Assembly (NCBI GenBank): GCA_907163345.1
Contig: CAJQUN010000487.1
Coordinates: 62,001-126,000, forward strand
Direction of reading: 5' to 3'
Length of the DNA: 64,000 bases
DNA from: Haberlea rhodopensis
Lineage: Eukaryota > Streptophyta > Magnoliopsida > Lamiales > Gesneriaceae
Part shown: positions 22,501-34,300 of the stretch, piece after piece
Position numbering within the stretch: position 1 is the first letter of the stretch
Layout: each line of letters begins with the position of its first letter
Made by a program: the position numbers and the translations under genes
Notes under the pieces: model-generated
Seen by the model: only the letters and a program-made list of their open reading frames with translations
Told to the model about the DNA's origin: nothing
Databases searched by the model: none

Positions 22501-23971
22501 CCAGCCACGATGGAGCTTTGTGGTTTTATCTCTCCAATTTGGCGTCGGCTGCTCCAAAATAGTGCTCACGCTGAGGCTGGTCTGAGGTGGCGTATAGGGG
22601 TTGACAATATCTCTTTTGTTGATGATACAAGGATGGGAGATGCCCTTGCTAGTGCGTTGACGATTCATGGAGACTGAGGGGTTCACGTCTCTCATTTTAT
22701 TACAGATAGTACCTTGGACTTTGACCGAGTTTGCTCAGTGGTCTTTCCCTCGATTGTAGTATAGATCGCTCAGGTCCTGATTTCTGACTGCCAAATTTGC
22801 TGCTCTGGTCTCACGGCACAGATGGGATCTTTTTGACTAAAACAACTTAGGAATTTGTGTGATCTTGAGCCTCCTTGATATATTGATTCTTTGCTGGGGG
22901 AGATGCCTCACGCCGCCTATGTCATTTTTCCTTTGGAGATTTTGGAGATTATGGAGTAGGTGGCTTTAGGTTGATTAACTGCTCTAGCGCAAAGATTTTG
23001 CTTTGGCTTCTAGATGTCGATGTTGTAGCATGCCTGAGACCTTTAATCATATCCTCTTTACAAGTCAAATCGCCATATCTATTTGGGATCCTTTGGCCAT
23101 CTTCTCTAGGTCACCATTCTAGAAACAAGTGATTTTTGCTTATCTTTTTAGCACCTGGAAGACAAGTACGGAATTCATATTTTTCCTCACTCTTTGTCTC
23201 TTTGGACTGCTTCCAATGATGCTTAGATGAGTATCTCTGCTTATAGGGTGCGATTACACCTCATCTCCCATCTTTTTCTTGCTATCTCTTTTGCTTTCCT
23301 CAAGCATAAGTTTTGGAAGGCTGTTTGCTTAGTGCCAGAGTGCTGGGTTTTAATGTGGATTACTATCGTACCCACAAGAATGCTATTATTCGTTGGTTGT
23401 GACCACCGATTAGGGTTTTTAAGCTCAATGTTGATGGGACTTCAAAACACAACCATGTTAACTCTGTCGTGGGGTATCATGAGGGACTCATCTGGCCAGA
23501 CTGTGGTGTTCTTTAGTGAATTCAACGGTGTTGGTTTGAATGTGCGTGCCAAATTGTGGTCTATCTAAAGGGCTCTTCTTATTTGTTATGATCATAACCT
23601 TTTTTCCCTTTCGATTGAACCGATTCCCAAATTGAGATTCAAAGATCACAGAGGTCTCGGTGGGACTTGCACTTGGTTACGAGAACTTTAATTCTCTTGA
23701 GGGAAATATGGTGGCAGACGCATTGGCTCTCTACAGTCGTGACCACATACATTTATCGTTAGACTTTGGCCCTACCTTTCCTAGGCATATCTCGATGTCG
23801 GCTCGTTCAGATAGATCAGTTCTTCCTTAATTTTTATCCCGGTTTGAAAAAAAAAATCATTTTTCTTTTTCTGCGGGTTTGAGGTGTTCTACCTCGTTTA
23901 GCTTGAGTTTACGAGGCTTTATCCTCACCATTTTATTTAGTGCGCTCTTGGGCGTGGGAGGTTCAAACACT
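22501..23971 (+). pseudogene. LINE ORF2 C-terminal part: zinc-binding and RNase H domains
   Basis: Recognisable segments in order are a GLRWRIGVDNISF block, a zinc-binding stretch (CRCCSMPETFNHILF, about 23018-23062), the RNase H start FKLNVDGTSK (about 23420) and its end GNMVADALALYSRDH (about 23705-23750). Several stops and frame changes show it is dead. Plant L1-type LINEs commonly end in such an RNase H domain. The LINE 3' end is not sharply visible; a MITE sits at 23981. Confidence 0.8.
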
Positions 23972-23980
23972 CACGTTCAG

Positions 23981-24131
23981 GGTTTGTTTGATGATGCTCT
24001 TAAGGGTAGTGTCCTTAGGGGCATCATCATCGTTCATTTGGAATCTTTTTTTTTAAAGGAAAAAAAGATTCTATATGAATGGTAGATGATGTCCCTGAGG
24101 CAGTGCCCTTCATGGCAGCAACAATGAAACC
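23981..24131. mobile_element. Foldback MITE with 9-bp target duplication (Mutator-like)
   Basis: This 151-bp element folds on itself. GGGCATCATCATCGTTC..GGAATC pairs with GATTC..GAATGG..GATGATGTCC around an A/T-rich loop, and the ends read GGTTTG and GAAACC. Nine-base flanks CACGTTCAG (23972-23980) and CACATTCAG (24132-24140) differ by one base. A 9-bp duplication points to a Mutator-type origin; that is family knowledge, not proof. Confidence 0.68.
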
Positions 24132-24140
24132 CACATTCAG

Positions 24141-24722
24141 TTACCATCCTACCGTGATGACATCATGGCGACTTTCGGACTACCTTATACTGATTTTGAC
24201 ACATGACCGGGGTGTTAGATGCACATATGTTTTGTCATATTTCACTAGCGACTTCTATCGACTGACTTTTGAAACTTTTGGCATTTGATTCACATGCTCA
24301 TATTTTGGTTTGGTCCCTCATTGCACTATCCTCATTGGTTACTTTTGATTATCTTATGATGTTTACTTTGGGAATCAGATGCACATATTTTAAATAGGAT
24401 CCTCAATTATTTTTAGAAGCTTTACAATTTACACTTATACCTATGTCTTAAACATTGTTGTTTTGTATTGCATAGCTTTTGAGGAGGTATTGACTTAGTC
24501 CACTCATCCTTTATGTTGTTTTTGGTTTGTTTCTTATCAAATCTCTCGACTTAGACTCATGCATTTTTTCATATAAAAAAATCTAGAAAATAGTTGGGAT
24601 ATCAAAACGTATCATCTTACTCAAGTCTGCTACAAGGAAAAAACTAGTTTTAATGTATCAATATAATTTAGTATTTTGTATAATATTATTAATGTGTACT
24701 AGTCTTTTTTTGTCTTAATTAA
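24141..24722. other. Non-coding DNA; probable 3' UTR/downstream region of the QWRF gene
   Basis: No gene or repeat is identified. The right part, directly beyond the stop codon at 24723-24725, would hold the minus-strand 3' UTR. The left part may still include LINE 3' sequence. Confidence 0.4.
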
Positions 24723-24788
24723 TTAATTAATTTCTTTCACTTCCTTCGCTAGTTGAATACGGTGAGCTCTCAAACTTTTCTCTTGAAC
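24723..24788 (-). CDS. QWRF7: QWRF gene exon 5 (last)
   Basis: Acceptor ACGTGCAG|GTTCAA. The 21 codons contain QEKSLRAHRIQ and then a TAA stop. The SLR.H..Q ending is the usual C-terminus of the family, and the frame continues exactly from exon 4. The exon is small and AT-rich and would be easy to miss. Confidence 0.8.
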   Translation of the reverse strand, partial: VQEKSLRAHRIQLAKEVKEIN

Positions 24789-25332
24789 CTGCACGTAAAA
24801 TATTAAATAATCAACTGTTGTGATTTGAACAATATCGTCCCAACAATTTTTGTGTATAATCTGATTTTGTCTTAAAAACAAAAATATACAAGCATTTTAC
24901 AAACATTACTTCATGATGAACAAGCCGACATACGACGCGTGCGCGCCCATATATATATAGCAATTATCCTCATGTAAAACCTAAAAAATATATAATCCTT
25001 AAAAATTAATGATCTTTTAAGTACCTTCTATTTTAAAAATTAGGCATACAACCTAAATCACATGATAAGGGTGCGCCGACTGGAGTTGATGTGGGTGCGG
25101 ATGGGCTGGGAATTAATTTTCAAAATAATTGAGTGTGCACCTTAATACGCCTATTAAAAAATCATATATACTAGTCTCCTTCTGCACGCGTTGCGTGCAT
25201 AACGTAAATTGATGGATGCACATATAGTATGTGTGATGGTAATATTTTAGATTGACAGGGACATGAGTGTAATTAGACATTTGTCTAAAATGGTCGGACC
25301 ACTAAGGTGCTCACACATTATATATGGTATAG

Positions 25333-25363
<31 letters not shown>

Positions 25364-28300
25364 CACACATACACTGATGAAAACATAAATTTTATGTTAT
25401 TTACAGTGCAATTCAAATCTTTTATTCGACCTTCTCCTAATATGAATAATTATTGCTCTTCGAAAAAAATAATTATTAAGATAATGAATTCGAAAATGAA
25501 AACAATATCACATATGTGTTTCAACATGTTTGTAATAGTATGGATTTATTAAAAATGCCTAATGTTATTTTTGGAGAATTAATAATGCCTAATATTTAAG
25601 TTCACGACTTAGTAAACTCAGTATGCGACTTAACAAAACTTAGTCGTAAAGCACCCCATACGACTCAATGCGCCAGATCACGATCGGAGCGTCAATGTGT
25701 GACTTAGTAACAATTAGTGCATCTTAAAACACTCCACAACCACTTAATACGCCAGTTCGCGTGCGGAACATCAGTGAATAAAGATGGGTAGGATGATTAT
25801 ATGATTTAGCATACAACCCATGCCACTATGACAAATGTGCCATTATTTTAAAAACACAGTGATGAGAGATTTTAGATTTTATATATGGGATATTTTATAG
25901 TTTTTGGATATTTCACAAGGCTTATAAATAAATTCGCCGCATAAATTTGTAGCAAATTATACCGAAAGTAGAGAATTTTTTGTCTAGTAATTCCAAAACT
26001 TATGATTTGAATAGATCTAAATAAATATAATATAATATAGTTTTATTATCCAAATGTCAGTATAAAAATGGTTATGCATTTATCAAAGTAGGAAAATATT
26101 AGCTGTGTTTACTTGGAAGATACGGTTATATTGGTAAAATATTGTGATTATTAGTATGATTGATATGGCATAAAATTAAGATTCAGAATGTAAATATGAT
26201 TAGGGAGTTTTTGATTTAGTATACCAAAATCATGATTGTAAATATGATAAAATAATTAATTATATTTTTATACTTGACTATTACAAATATTACTATTTTT
26301 AATATTATATAGTAATTAATTTTGTAACTAAATCCAAGAATTGCTTAAAGGCCGTATTATGATTTTTTTTTATAAATTAGTTTTTGTTATTAGATTTTGT
26401 TTCATTAATATTATTAATAAATAATTTTGTTTAAAATTTTTATTATTTACTTTTGTTTATAATTATTATTAAAAAAATATTAAAAATTATTATTAATTAA
26501 TTTTGTTAAAAATTATATTTTATCATTATTTCAAGGCTAAATTAGCATTTTTATCATGCTTTGATTAGTTATCCTTTGTGAAAAGACTGATTTTTAATCA
26601 TTTGTGTATAGTAAATAAGTGGGGCTTAGCAAATGATGTTTTTTTTTCAATTTTCAAGTAAATATTGGATGAGTGAGATTAGTAAACTCATCCAAAGCTT
26701 ATCTCTGGGAAGTAAACACAACCTGAGTTGTCATGTTAGAGTTTTCGTCGACTAACTCGTCAAAGTTGGGTTTTAGTAAAATAATTTTGTATTTTTTTGT
26801 TTTTAGTCATATTTCGTCAGAGTGTTGATGGGCGTTGAAAACTAGAGCAATATTCGGGCAACGTTTATTGATGACTTGTTAGTAGACATCATATCAACAC
26901 TTTGATAGAATATGACTGAAAAATAAAAAAACACAACTTCGATGCATTAAGATTTATCTTTGGCTATTTAGAGGGCCAAACCCAAAATAGGCTAACCTAC
27001 TTAACTATTTTCCCTATCAAAATAACGCAATATTTTGATTCAAATATCGAAAAAAAAATAAATAACGCAATATTTTGATTCAAATATCGAAAAAAAAATA
27101 ATTTTTTTGTGCACACTTGGATCAAACCAAAAAAATTTCAATAACAGAAGGAAGTTGTTGACATGGCAAAAAAGCATGGAGATAATTCGGAGGGAAAAAT
27201 CGCATTTTACCCGGTTTTTGGACTTTTATTTGGTAGTAATAAATCATTATTTTTTAATGCAAGATAAAAAGAAAATTTTGGAAATGTTAAATCCATAAAA
27301 TTCCCACAAAACTTGAATCTGAATTACCTCTAGTGATGCAGCCACTGCATTAATACTGTTTTCTAATTCCTCAGATAATTGCTTTTGTTGTTGTAGCACC
27401 ACCGCCAGTTCCATTAGCGTAAAACACGCTTTCTCAGCCTTCACAAATCAACATATATATAATATATATAAGCTTTTTTTTTTATGTATTTGATAAAATA
27501 ATTATTGATAGCTCAACTTACATTCAACCTCCACATAAAACATCATATTTTTAATAAATATTACATAAATTATTTATTTCTATCAACTTTTTATCACTCA
27601 TATTACACATTCGATTATTATATACCACGCTTACAGAATGCTTATATAGATATAAAAACTAGGTAACCCTAATTTATTTTTAATATCTTATTTATTTATT
27701 AAAATACCAAATATTTTCATAAATTTTTATATCACAAATATACCCTTCCGAGGTTCACTAACTCATCCCAGAATATGTATAAAATATTTATTTTTATTAT
27801 TTTTATACATATTAATTTCTTTTCCAAATTTTTTAAAATAAAATTGTTTTGTAACACAAAATATATCAACTTAATTATATTTTTTTCTCCATATATCTTA
27901 TCTTTTTTTTTTTTTTTAAAAAGTCCTTGCCCTATACATGCTATTTAAACATATAATGACTTACATAAAGTGTCTAATATAATAAATCTTTAATTATGAG
28001 ACACATAAAATAATTGTGATAAAAATTTAAAAAGCTTAAGATAAAATTTAAATTAGTTAATTTTTGAAGCAAAGTAAGGGTGGTCTTGGCCCAACTTGAA
28101 GTTGTTGTCATGTGTTGTGGAGGTTATGCGTTCTAGCCGTGGAAACAACATATTTGCAATGCAAGGGAAAGACTGCATACGTTAGGGCAAAGTGACCCGA
28201 TCACTTCCCGGACCTCACGTATAGTGAGATGTTTGTACATCGAGTTTGCTCTTTTTTAATTTCTCAAATTTTTTTTTATTTAGTATTATTTGAAGGTAAA

Positions 28301-31300
28301 CGTTGTAAATAATTATACCTGCAAATGGATGCCTGAAATCGTCGCTTCTATGTTATCCATCACTCCCACGGCTTTTGACATGGCATCATACAGAGACATT
28401 GCATCTGCCTGTGTACGAAGATTGAAAATAATAAATGAAATTTTTTAGAAATAATAATTTCCTCTTTTTTTAAAATTTAAATAAATTTCCTCTACTTGAT
28501 AAAGTAAACCACCACATCTTCGTATATATTATGAACTTTACTGATTACATTGATTTCTAAAATATATATGTTCATGATAACTAATTAGATGATAAATTTG
28601 CAAAAAATTAAAACCAATTTTTTGCACTAAGAACAAATTTCTAACTAATTAGATGATAAAAATCCTATTGGTTTCCGGAATCTGACCCTTATTTTTCAAT
28701 AGAACTATCAAATTTAATTAGAATTTAAAAGCCAATAGTAAACTTCCAATATATATATATCATAATTCACTCACTTTAGAATTGTGGAGGAGTGGGAGGC
28801 AAAATGAAGCGGCTGACATTTTTCTTGAAACCCTAGAAATAGATTCGACGTTTTTGGCCTCTAATCTGGACCATTGATTCAGCAAACTCATCTGCGAGTT
28901 CAAAATATGATTCAATTTGATATCGTGTTTCAGCTTTTGGATATGGGTTCTCTTCTCGGCCATTACGTTCCTTACTATGGAAATTCTTGCATATCCACTA
29001 CACAACTTTTTCTGCAACATATATGGACATACATAACAAATTAATTCTACTAAACTTCCATTTTTGTTAATAAAAAAAAAGGGTTAAATTCTTTGAAACA
29101 TAGGCCTGCTGAAAAAGTGAGGAGAATATGTGTTACACCCAGAAAAGTTCCCAGATCTTCTCGCATACAACTGGACGGTGTAGGGGTATGCCAAATTTCG
29201 GTAAAACCAACCGAACCTAAGTACTTTTGAAAATTTGATTCGGTTAATTCGAAAATTTGGTCGTTTTATGAAAAATTTATTATTTGGTTTATTCAGTTCG
29301 ATTTAATCGAGTGTACACCCCTAGGGCAAATACCCTATATTTTGAGGTGATTCCTACCTCAAAACATGCCATTAAATGATATGAGCACATCACCAATTGA
29401 TCAGACCTATCGGCCCACCAACTAGAAACTCCCTTAACTTCCCGGTCAACAATTGTTTTACCACTTTCTTGTAATGTCCAGAATTTTAGGGGATTAGTGG
29501 CCATTTATTAGAAGCTAAGGGTTAATGTTTTAGTGGTAGCCGAAAGTTAGGATTTTTAGTTATGTCATGTTTGTATTTAAACAACCCTAAAAATACACAT
29601 ATATGGGGAAAGTGGGCCCTTAATTCACGGACCACTTTCCCCATATATGTGTATTAATACACATATATGGGGAAAGTGGTCCGTGAATTAAGGGCCCACA
29701 GAAGTGTGAGGCCAAGCTCCTAGCTCTAACTCATAGCTACAAGGTTCAGTGAAGGAAGAGCCCTTGCATTCCCTCCGGTCATTGCGGGGCTCGCCTAAGA
29801 TTTAGCTCAGTAGCATCCTAGCATCTTAGCTCTTTCTATAACCCTCACACTTCTGTGGACCCTTAATTCACGGACCACTTTCCCCATATATGTGTATTCA
29901 GAAGATTAGAAGAAATTGGTTATTTCAATTATTTTCACTAAATCTCTCATCTCAATTCTAGGAGTGTTCGAACTCACACTACAACAACTGAGTTCAACCC
30001 ACATGCATCCTATCAATTGGTGCTCTCGTCCATAGCCGAACCATGCCTCCAAAACCCACACAAGCCCAGCCCAGGTCGGATGAAACATGCAAGGCCGAAT
30101 CATTATGCATGGTACGATCTGAATTGGCAGAAACACTTGGCAGAAACACTATGTTTGGTCCAGATTGAATTGGATGAAATTCACATCAAACATCAGCAGC
30201 AATTGAGAGAAATGAGGGCAGAAAACAAACAACACTTGGAAGCCATTATGACCTTAGTGGCCGAAATGATGAACCAATGGAACATAACAGCTTCGGTCAC
30301 TTGTTCTCCATTTCCCCAAGCACTTCCCTATCATATCCAGACAATCCTTATCCATACACCAGGCTCAAACTCTAACCCCACCACTAACACAACCCTCACT
30401 ACCAAAGAAGATATCATACAACAACTCAAACATAACCTCTCCCAAACCCAACTGAGAATGGAACTCAAATCTGATAAGCTTCGACAAGAAAAACAATTCG
30501 AACCTGGGGACTTGGTTTTCTTAAAGCTCCAGACCTACCAACAACTCTCAGTGCACCACCGCCGCTGCAACAAGCTATCCCGGGGATATTATGGACCTTT
30601 TGTTGTCGGGAATAATATGTCAAACCAGCGTGAGGAATTTTCAAAGGCATTTAATGAGATGTTGAAAATTGCAAACCAATTAATGGATGGCAGCTGGTGG
30701 TAGGTGGAGAACGCGTACAGAATTTTATCTTTACGTGTTTCATACACGGGGGAGCTCCTATAAATAGGGCTCCATCCCCTCATTTCAAGTATCTCATTTT
30801 CACAGTGTTTTCTCGTATCTCTATATTTGAGCGTGTATTCTATAATATTGTGAGGTAGTTTTTCTCATATATTTTGAAATGTTCTCTTTGAAAGATAGTG
30901 AGAGGTTGTAACCCACAAAATATTATAGTGGAATCTTTTCATCTTGCCCGTTGTTTTTACCCTAATAATTTTTAGGGGTTTTCCACGTAAATTCTGATGT
31001 CCATTTTATTCTTCATTTTTGCTATTTTCTATCTCATATTGCCGTACCTGGGGCCAACAAGTGGTATCAGAGCTTTGTTTTAAAATCTTGTAAAATTTTG
31101 ATTATGCTCTGTGGTTGGCTGATCTTTCACATTAAAAAAGATTTTATTGAGATTTTAATTTAGGCAATTTTATTGTTGTCAGAATGGGGGCACGGTTCGA
31201 GAATAAAATGTTCAATGGAAGTAATTTCATGCTATGAAAGATGAAGATGCAAGCAGTTTTACGAAAGGATAAATGCTTGGTGGCTAAACCGACGGATATC

Positions 31301-34300
31301 ACAGATGATGAAAAGTGGAATAAGATGAATGGTAATGCTATTGTCAATTTGCATTTGGCTCTAGCAGATGGAGTATTATCAATATCACTGAAAAGAAAAA
31401 TGCAAAGATATTTGGGATACTCTAGTAAAATTGTACGAGTCCAAGTCATACTCTTTGGATGTCGGAATCCTCATCGATGACCGACCATATAAATACACTG
31501 AATACTCTATTTTCCCAACTCACTACTTTGGGGCATAAAATAGAGGAAGTTGAACTTGTTGAGTTTCTACTTCAAGATCTACCAGATTCATACGATCAAC
31601 TCATCATCAATCTGACCAACAACATCACTAATGATATGTTAGTTGATGTGACTAGAAATAGACACGTGTATTACGCTTAATTGTCTACGATTTGGTATAT
31701 TTTGATGGATAAATTGATACATATGCTACATAATCGTATATTTGTGTAAATGTAGGAAAATATGAAGAAATCAAGCTAAAATGATGAAAGAAGGAATAAA
31801 GATGAAGAAAAGAAGAAAAAACCGGAATATAAGATACATGTCGCTCTTTCTCCACAAATTTATATATGTTCGAGCCAAGTTTTGAAAATGTGTTCCATAG
31901 AAAAGTTGTAGAAATTGCTATTATCTTCGCGTGGACAGCTGATTCGTCGAATTCGGAGTTTGTATGAGAAAGTTATGACCAAAATACGAAACTCGCCAGA
32001 AAAATTGAAGTCTCGGCGATCGATCGTTGAAACAATCTGCCTGAAAAATAAAAAAAGTAAAGGCTGGCGATTGATCGCCAGCCAGCCGCGATCGAACGCC
32101 AGAGAGTTTGAGAAAAATAGAAAATTTAGAGTTTTACCATCATTGGGAAGATTTTAACATATCCTACCATATTTACTTGATATAACTCGATTTTATCAGC
32201 CTCCAAGCACCATAATTCAGATTTAACAACATAGTTTAACATTAGAATAAATTTTCTCTCAACTTTTGTGAAGAATTACTCGAAGAACGAAGACGGAAGT
32301 AACGCTCCGGAATTGTGATTCCCTTTAGTAATTTTTTTTTCTATTATTTTAATGTTTTCTAGATTAGTTTTGATTGTTTTTAATTTAGTTATGAGTAGCT
32401 AAATACCTTTGTGATTCTCGGTTGAGGAAAATGATACATTGGAGTTTACGATTCTCGTGAGGTTAAGTTTTGATTGTTGATTTTCATTGAGTATCAATTG
32501 TTTTTCTGATTTTGTTGCCATGATTGTTATGTTTGATTGTTAGATTGATCACCTAGTTATTGTTCATACAATTTAACGCTAAATTAGATACCAAATACGG
32601 AATCGTTTGCTCCCTCTAATCTATGAAGCAACTAAGATTGATAAAATTTCGCTTGTGGGTTTGTTAAATTCTTAGGAAAAACAATTGACTAGATTAAACA
32701 TAGACGCTTGGTTTGTGTTGTTTACCTTCATCGGTCTCACTAGTTCATATGCTATTCATCGATTTAAATCTTAATCGCTTGTATTTTGATTGATTGTTTG
32801 ATAAGGGTTATACTAGAACGCTTGGACTACTTAACTAAACTTAAGGTGAGATAGGACTTTGATTATTGGATTAAACGTCCACGATGAATATTCATATGGA
32901 AATTGAACTGTTTGTGAAGATCGATGATCGAGATACTAAACACCAATTGTAAAGTTAACCGAAAATCGAGAATCGCTCTTTTCTCATAAGTTAATTCACT
33001 TAGTTAATGTTGCATATTAGTTTAATTTTGCATCATAGTATTAATTCCATTGATTTCAAAACCCCTTTTTAGTTTGCATAAGTTAACATATAGATATAGC
33101 CTTCCTCGTGGGATCGATCCCTACTCACGCTACTACATCCATAACTGTTATTAACTTGAGAGGGTTAATTTGGACGTACGCGATAAATGCTCCCATGAGT
33201 CTTCAATAATGTTGCAGCCGCGGTTCTTGAAGGGAAAAGTCAGCGCAAGAACAAGGAAGACATGTTGGCATCGAAGCATGCAGAGCCTTTGTCGATGAGA
33301 GGAAGATCGACGGAGCGTGACTCCGGTGGGAGCCACAAGTATGGTAAATCCAAATCCAAAAGTAAGAAGAGGAATTTTTACTGCTATAAATGTGGCGGTA
33401 AAGGGAACTTCAAGAAAGATTGTACAAGTAAGAAGAGTACTGAAAAAGATTCTCAATGAAATGTTGTCAGCACCTCAACGGTGGAGAAATACTATTCAAC
33501 GAAGCAACAACTGTTGCGGAAGGCAGACAAATATTTTATGACACGTGATAATGGATTCAGGAACGACGTGGCACATATGACGTCTATGAGAGAATGGTTA
33601 TAGCAGTATGAACCAGTCTTAGAAGGATCTGTATTCATGGGAAATGATGCCTTGGAAATCGCTGGGGTGGGAACCATCAAAATTAAAATGTTTGATGGTA
33701 CTATTCACACCATATAGAAGGTACGACACGTGAAGGGTCTGACAAAGAATCTTTTGTCTTTGGGACAATTGGATGATATCGGGTGCAAGACCCGTATCGA
33801 AAATGGGATCATGAAGGTTGTGAAAGGCGCACTTGTGGTATTGAAGGCGGAAAAGGCTTACAAAAATATGTACGTACTTCCGGGGGAAACACAAAGAGGC
33901 AGAACTAGTTGTTGCATCGACTAGTTCGGGAGAAGAATTAAAAGTGTTATGGCATAGGAAGCTCGGGCATATGTCAGAACGAGGATTGAAGGTTCTCTCG
34001 GAACGGAAGCTGCTGCCAGGGCTAACAAAAGTGTCTCTACCCTTTTGTGAGCATTGTGCTACCAGTAAAAAAACATAGATTATAGTTTGGCACATCTACT
34101 GCCAAAAGCAATGGTATATTGGAGCTGATTAATTCTGATGCTTGGCAAGCACCAGTTGTATATCTGGGAGGAGCGAGATACTTTGTCTCGTTCATTGATG
34201 ATTTCTCTAGAAGATGTTGGGTGTATCCAATCAATAAGAAATCAGATGTTTTTCCAGTCTTCAAAATGTTCAAAGCGTGGGTGGAACTTGACTCTGAAAA

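Noticed and set aside
22252..22695. 147-codon minus-strand open frame
   Set aside because: It spans the end of the Copia solo LTR and the LINE in antisense; it is a chance frame.
27247..27327. C-terminal extension of QWRF exon 4 by read-through
   Set aside because: A GT donor follows AASLE directly, and exon 5 at 24723-24788 supplies the conserved SLRAH ending in the correct phase.
30017..30703. 228-codon open frame as a host gene
   Set aside because: It begins in the chromovirus primer-site region, passes through a deletion junction into the integrase tail and ends inside a Copia LTR; it is a chance composite.
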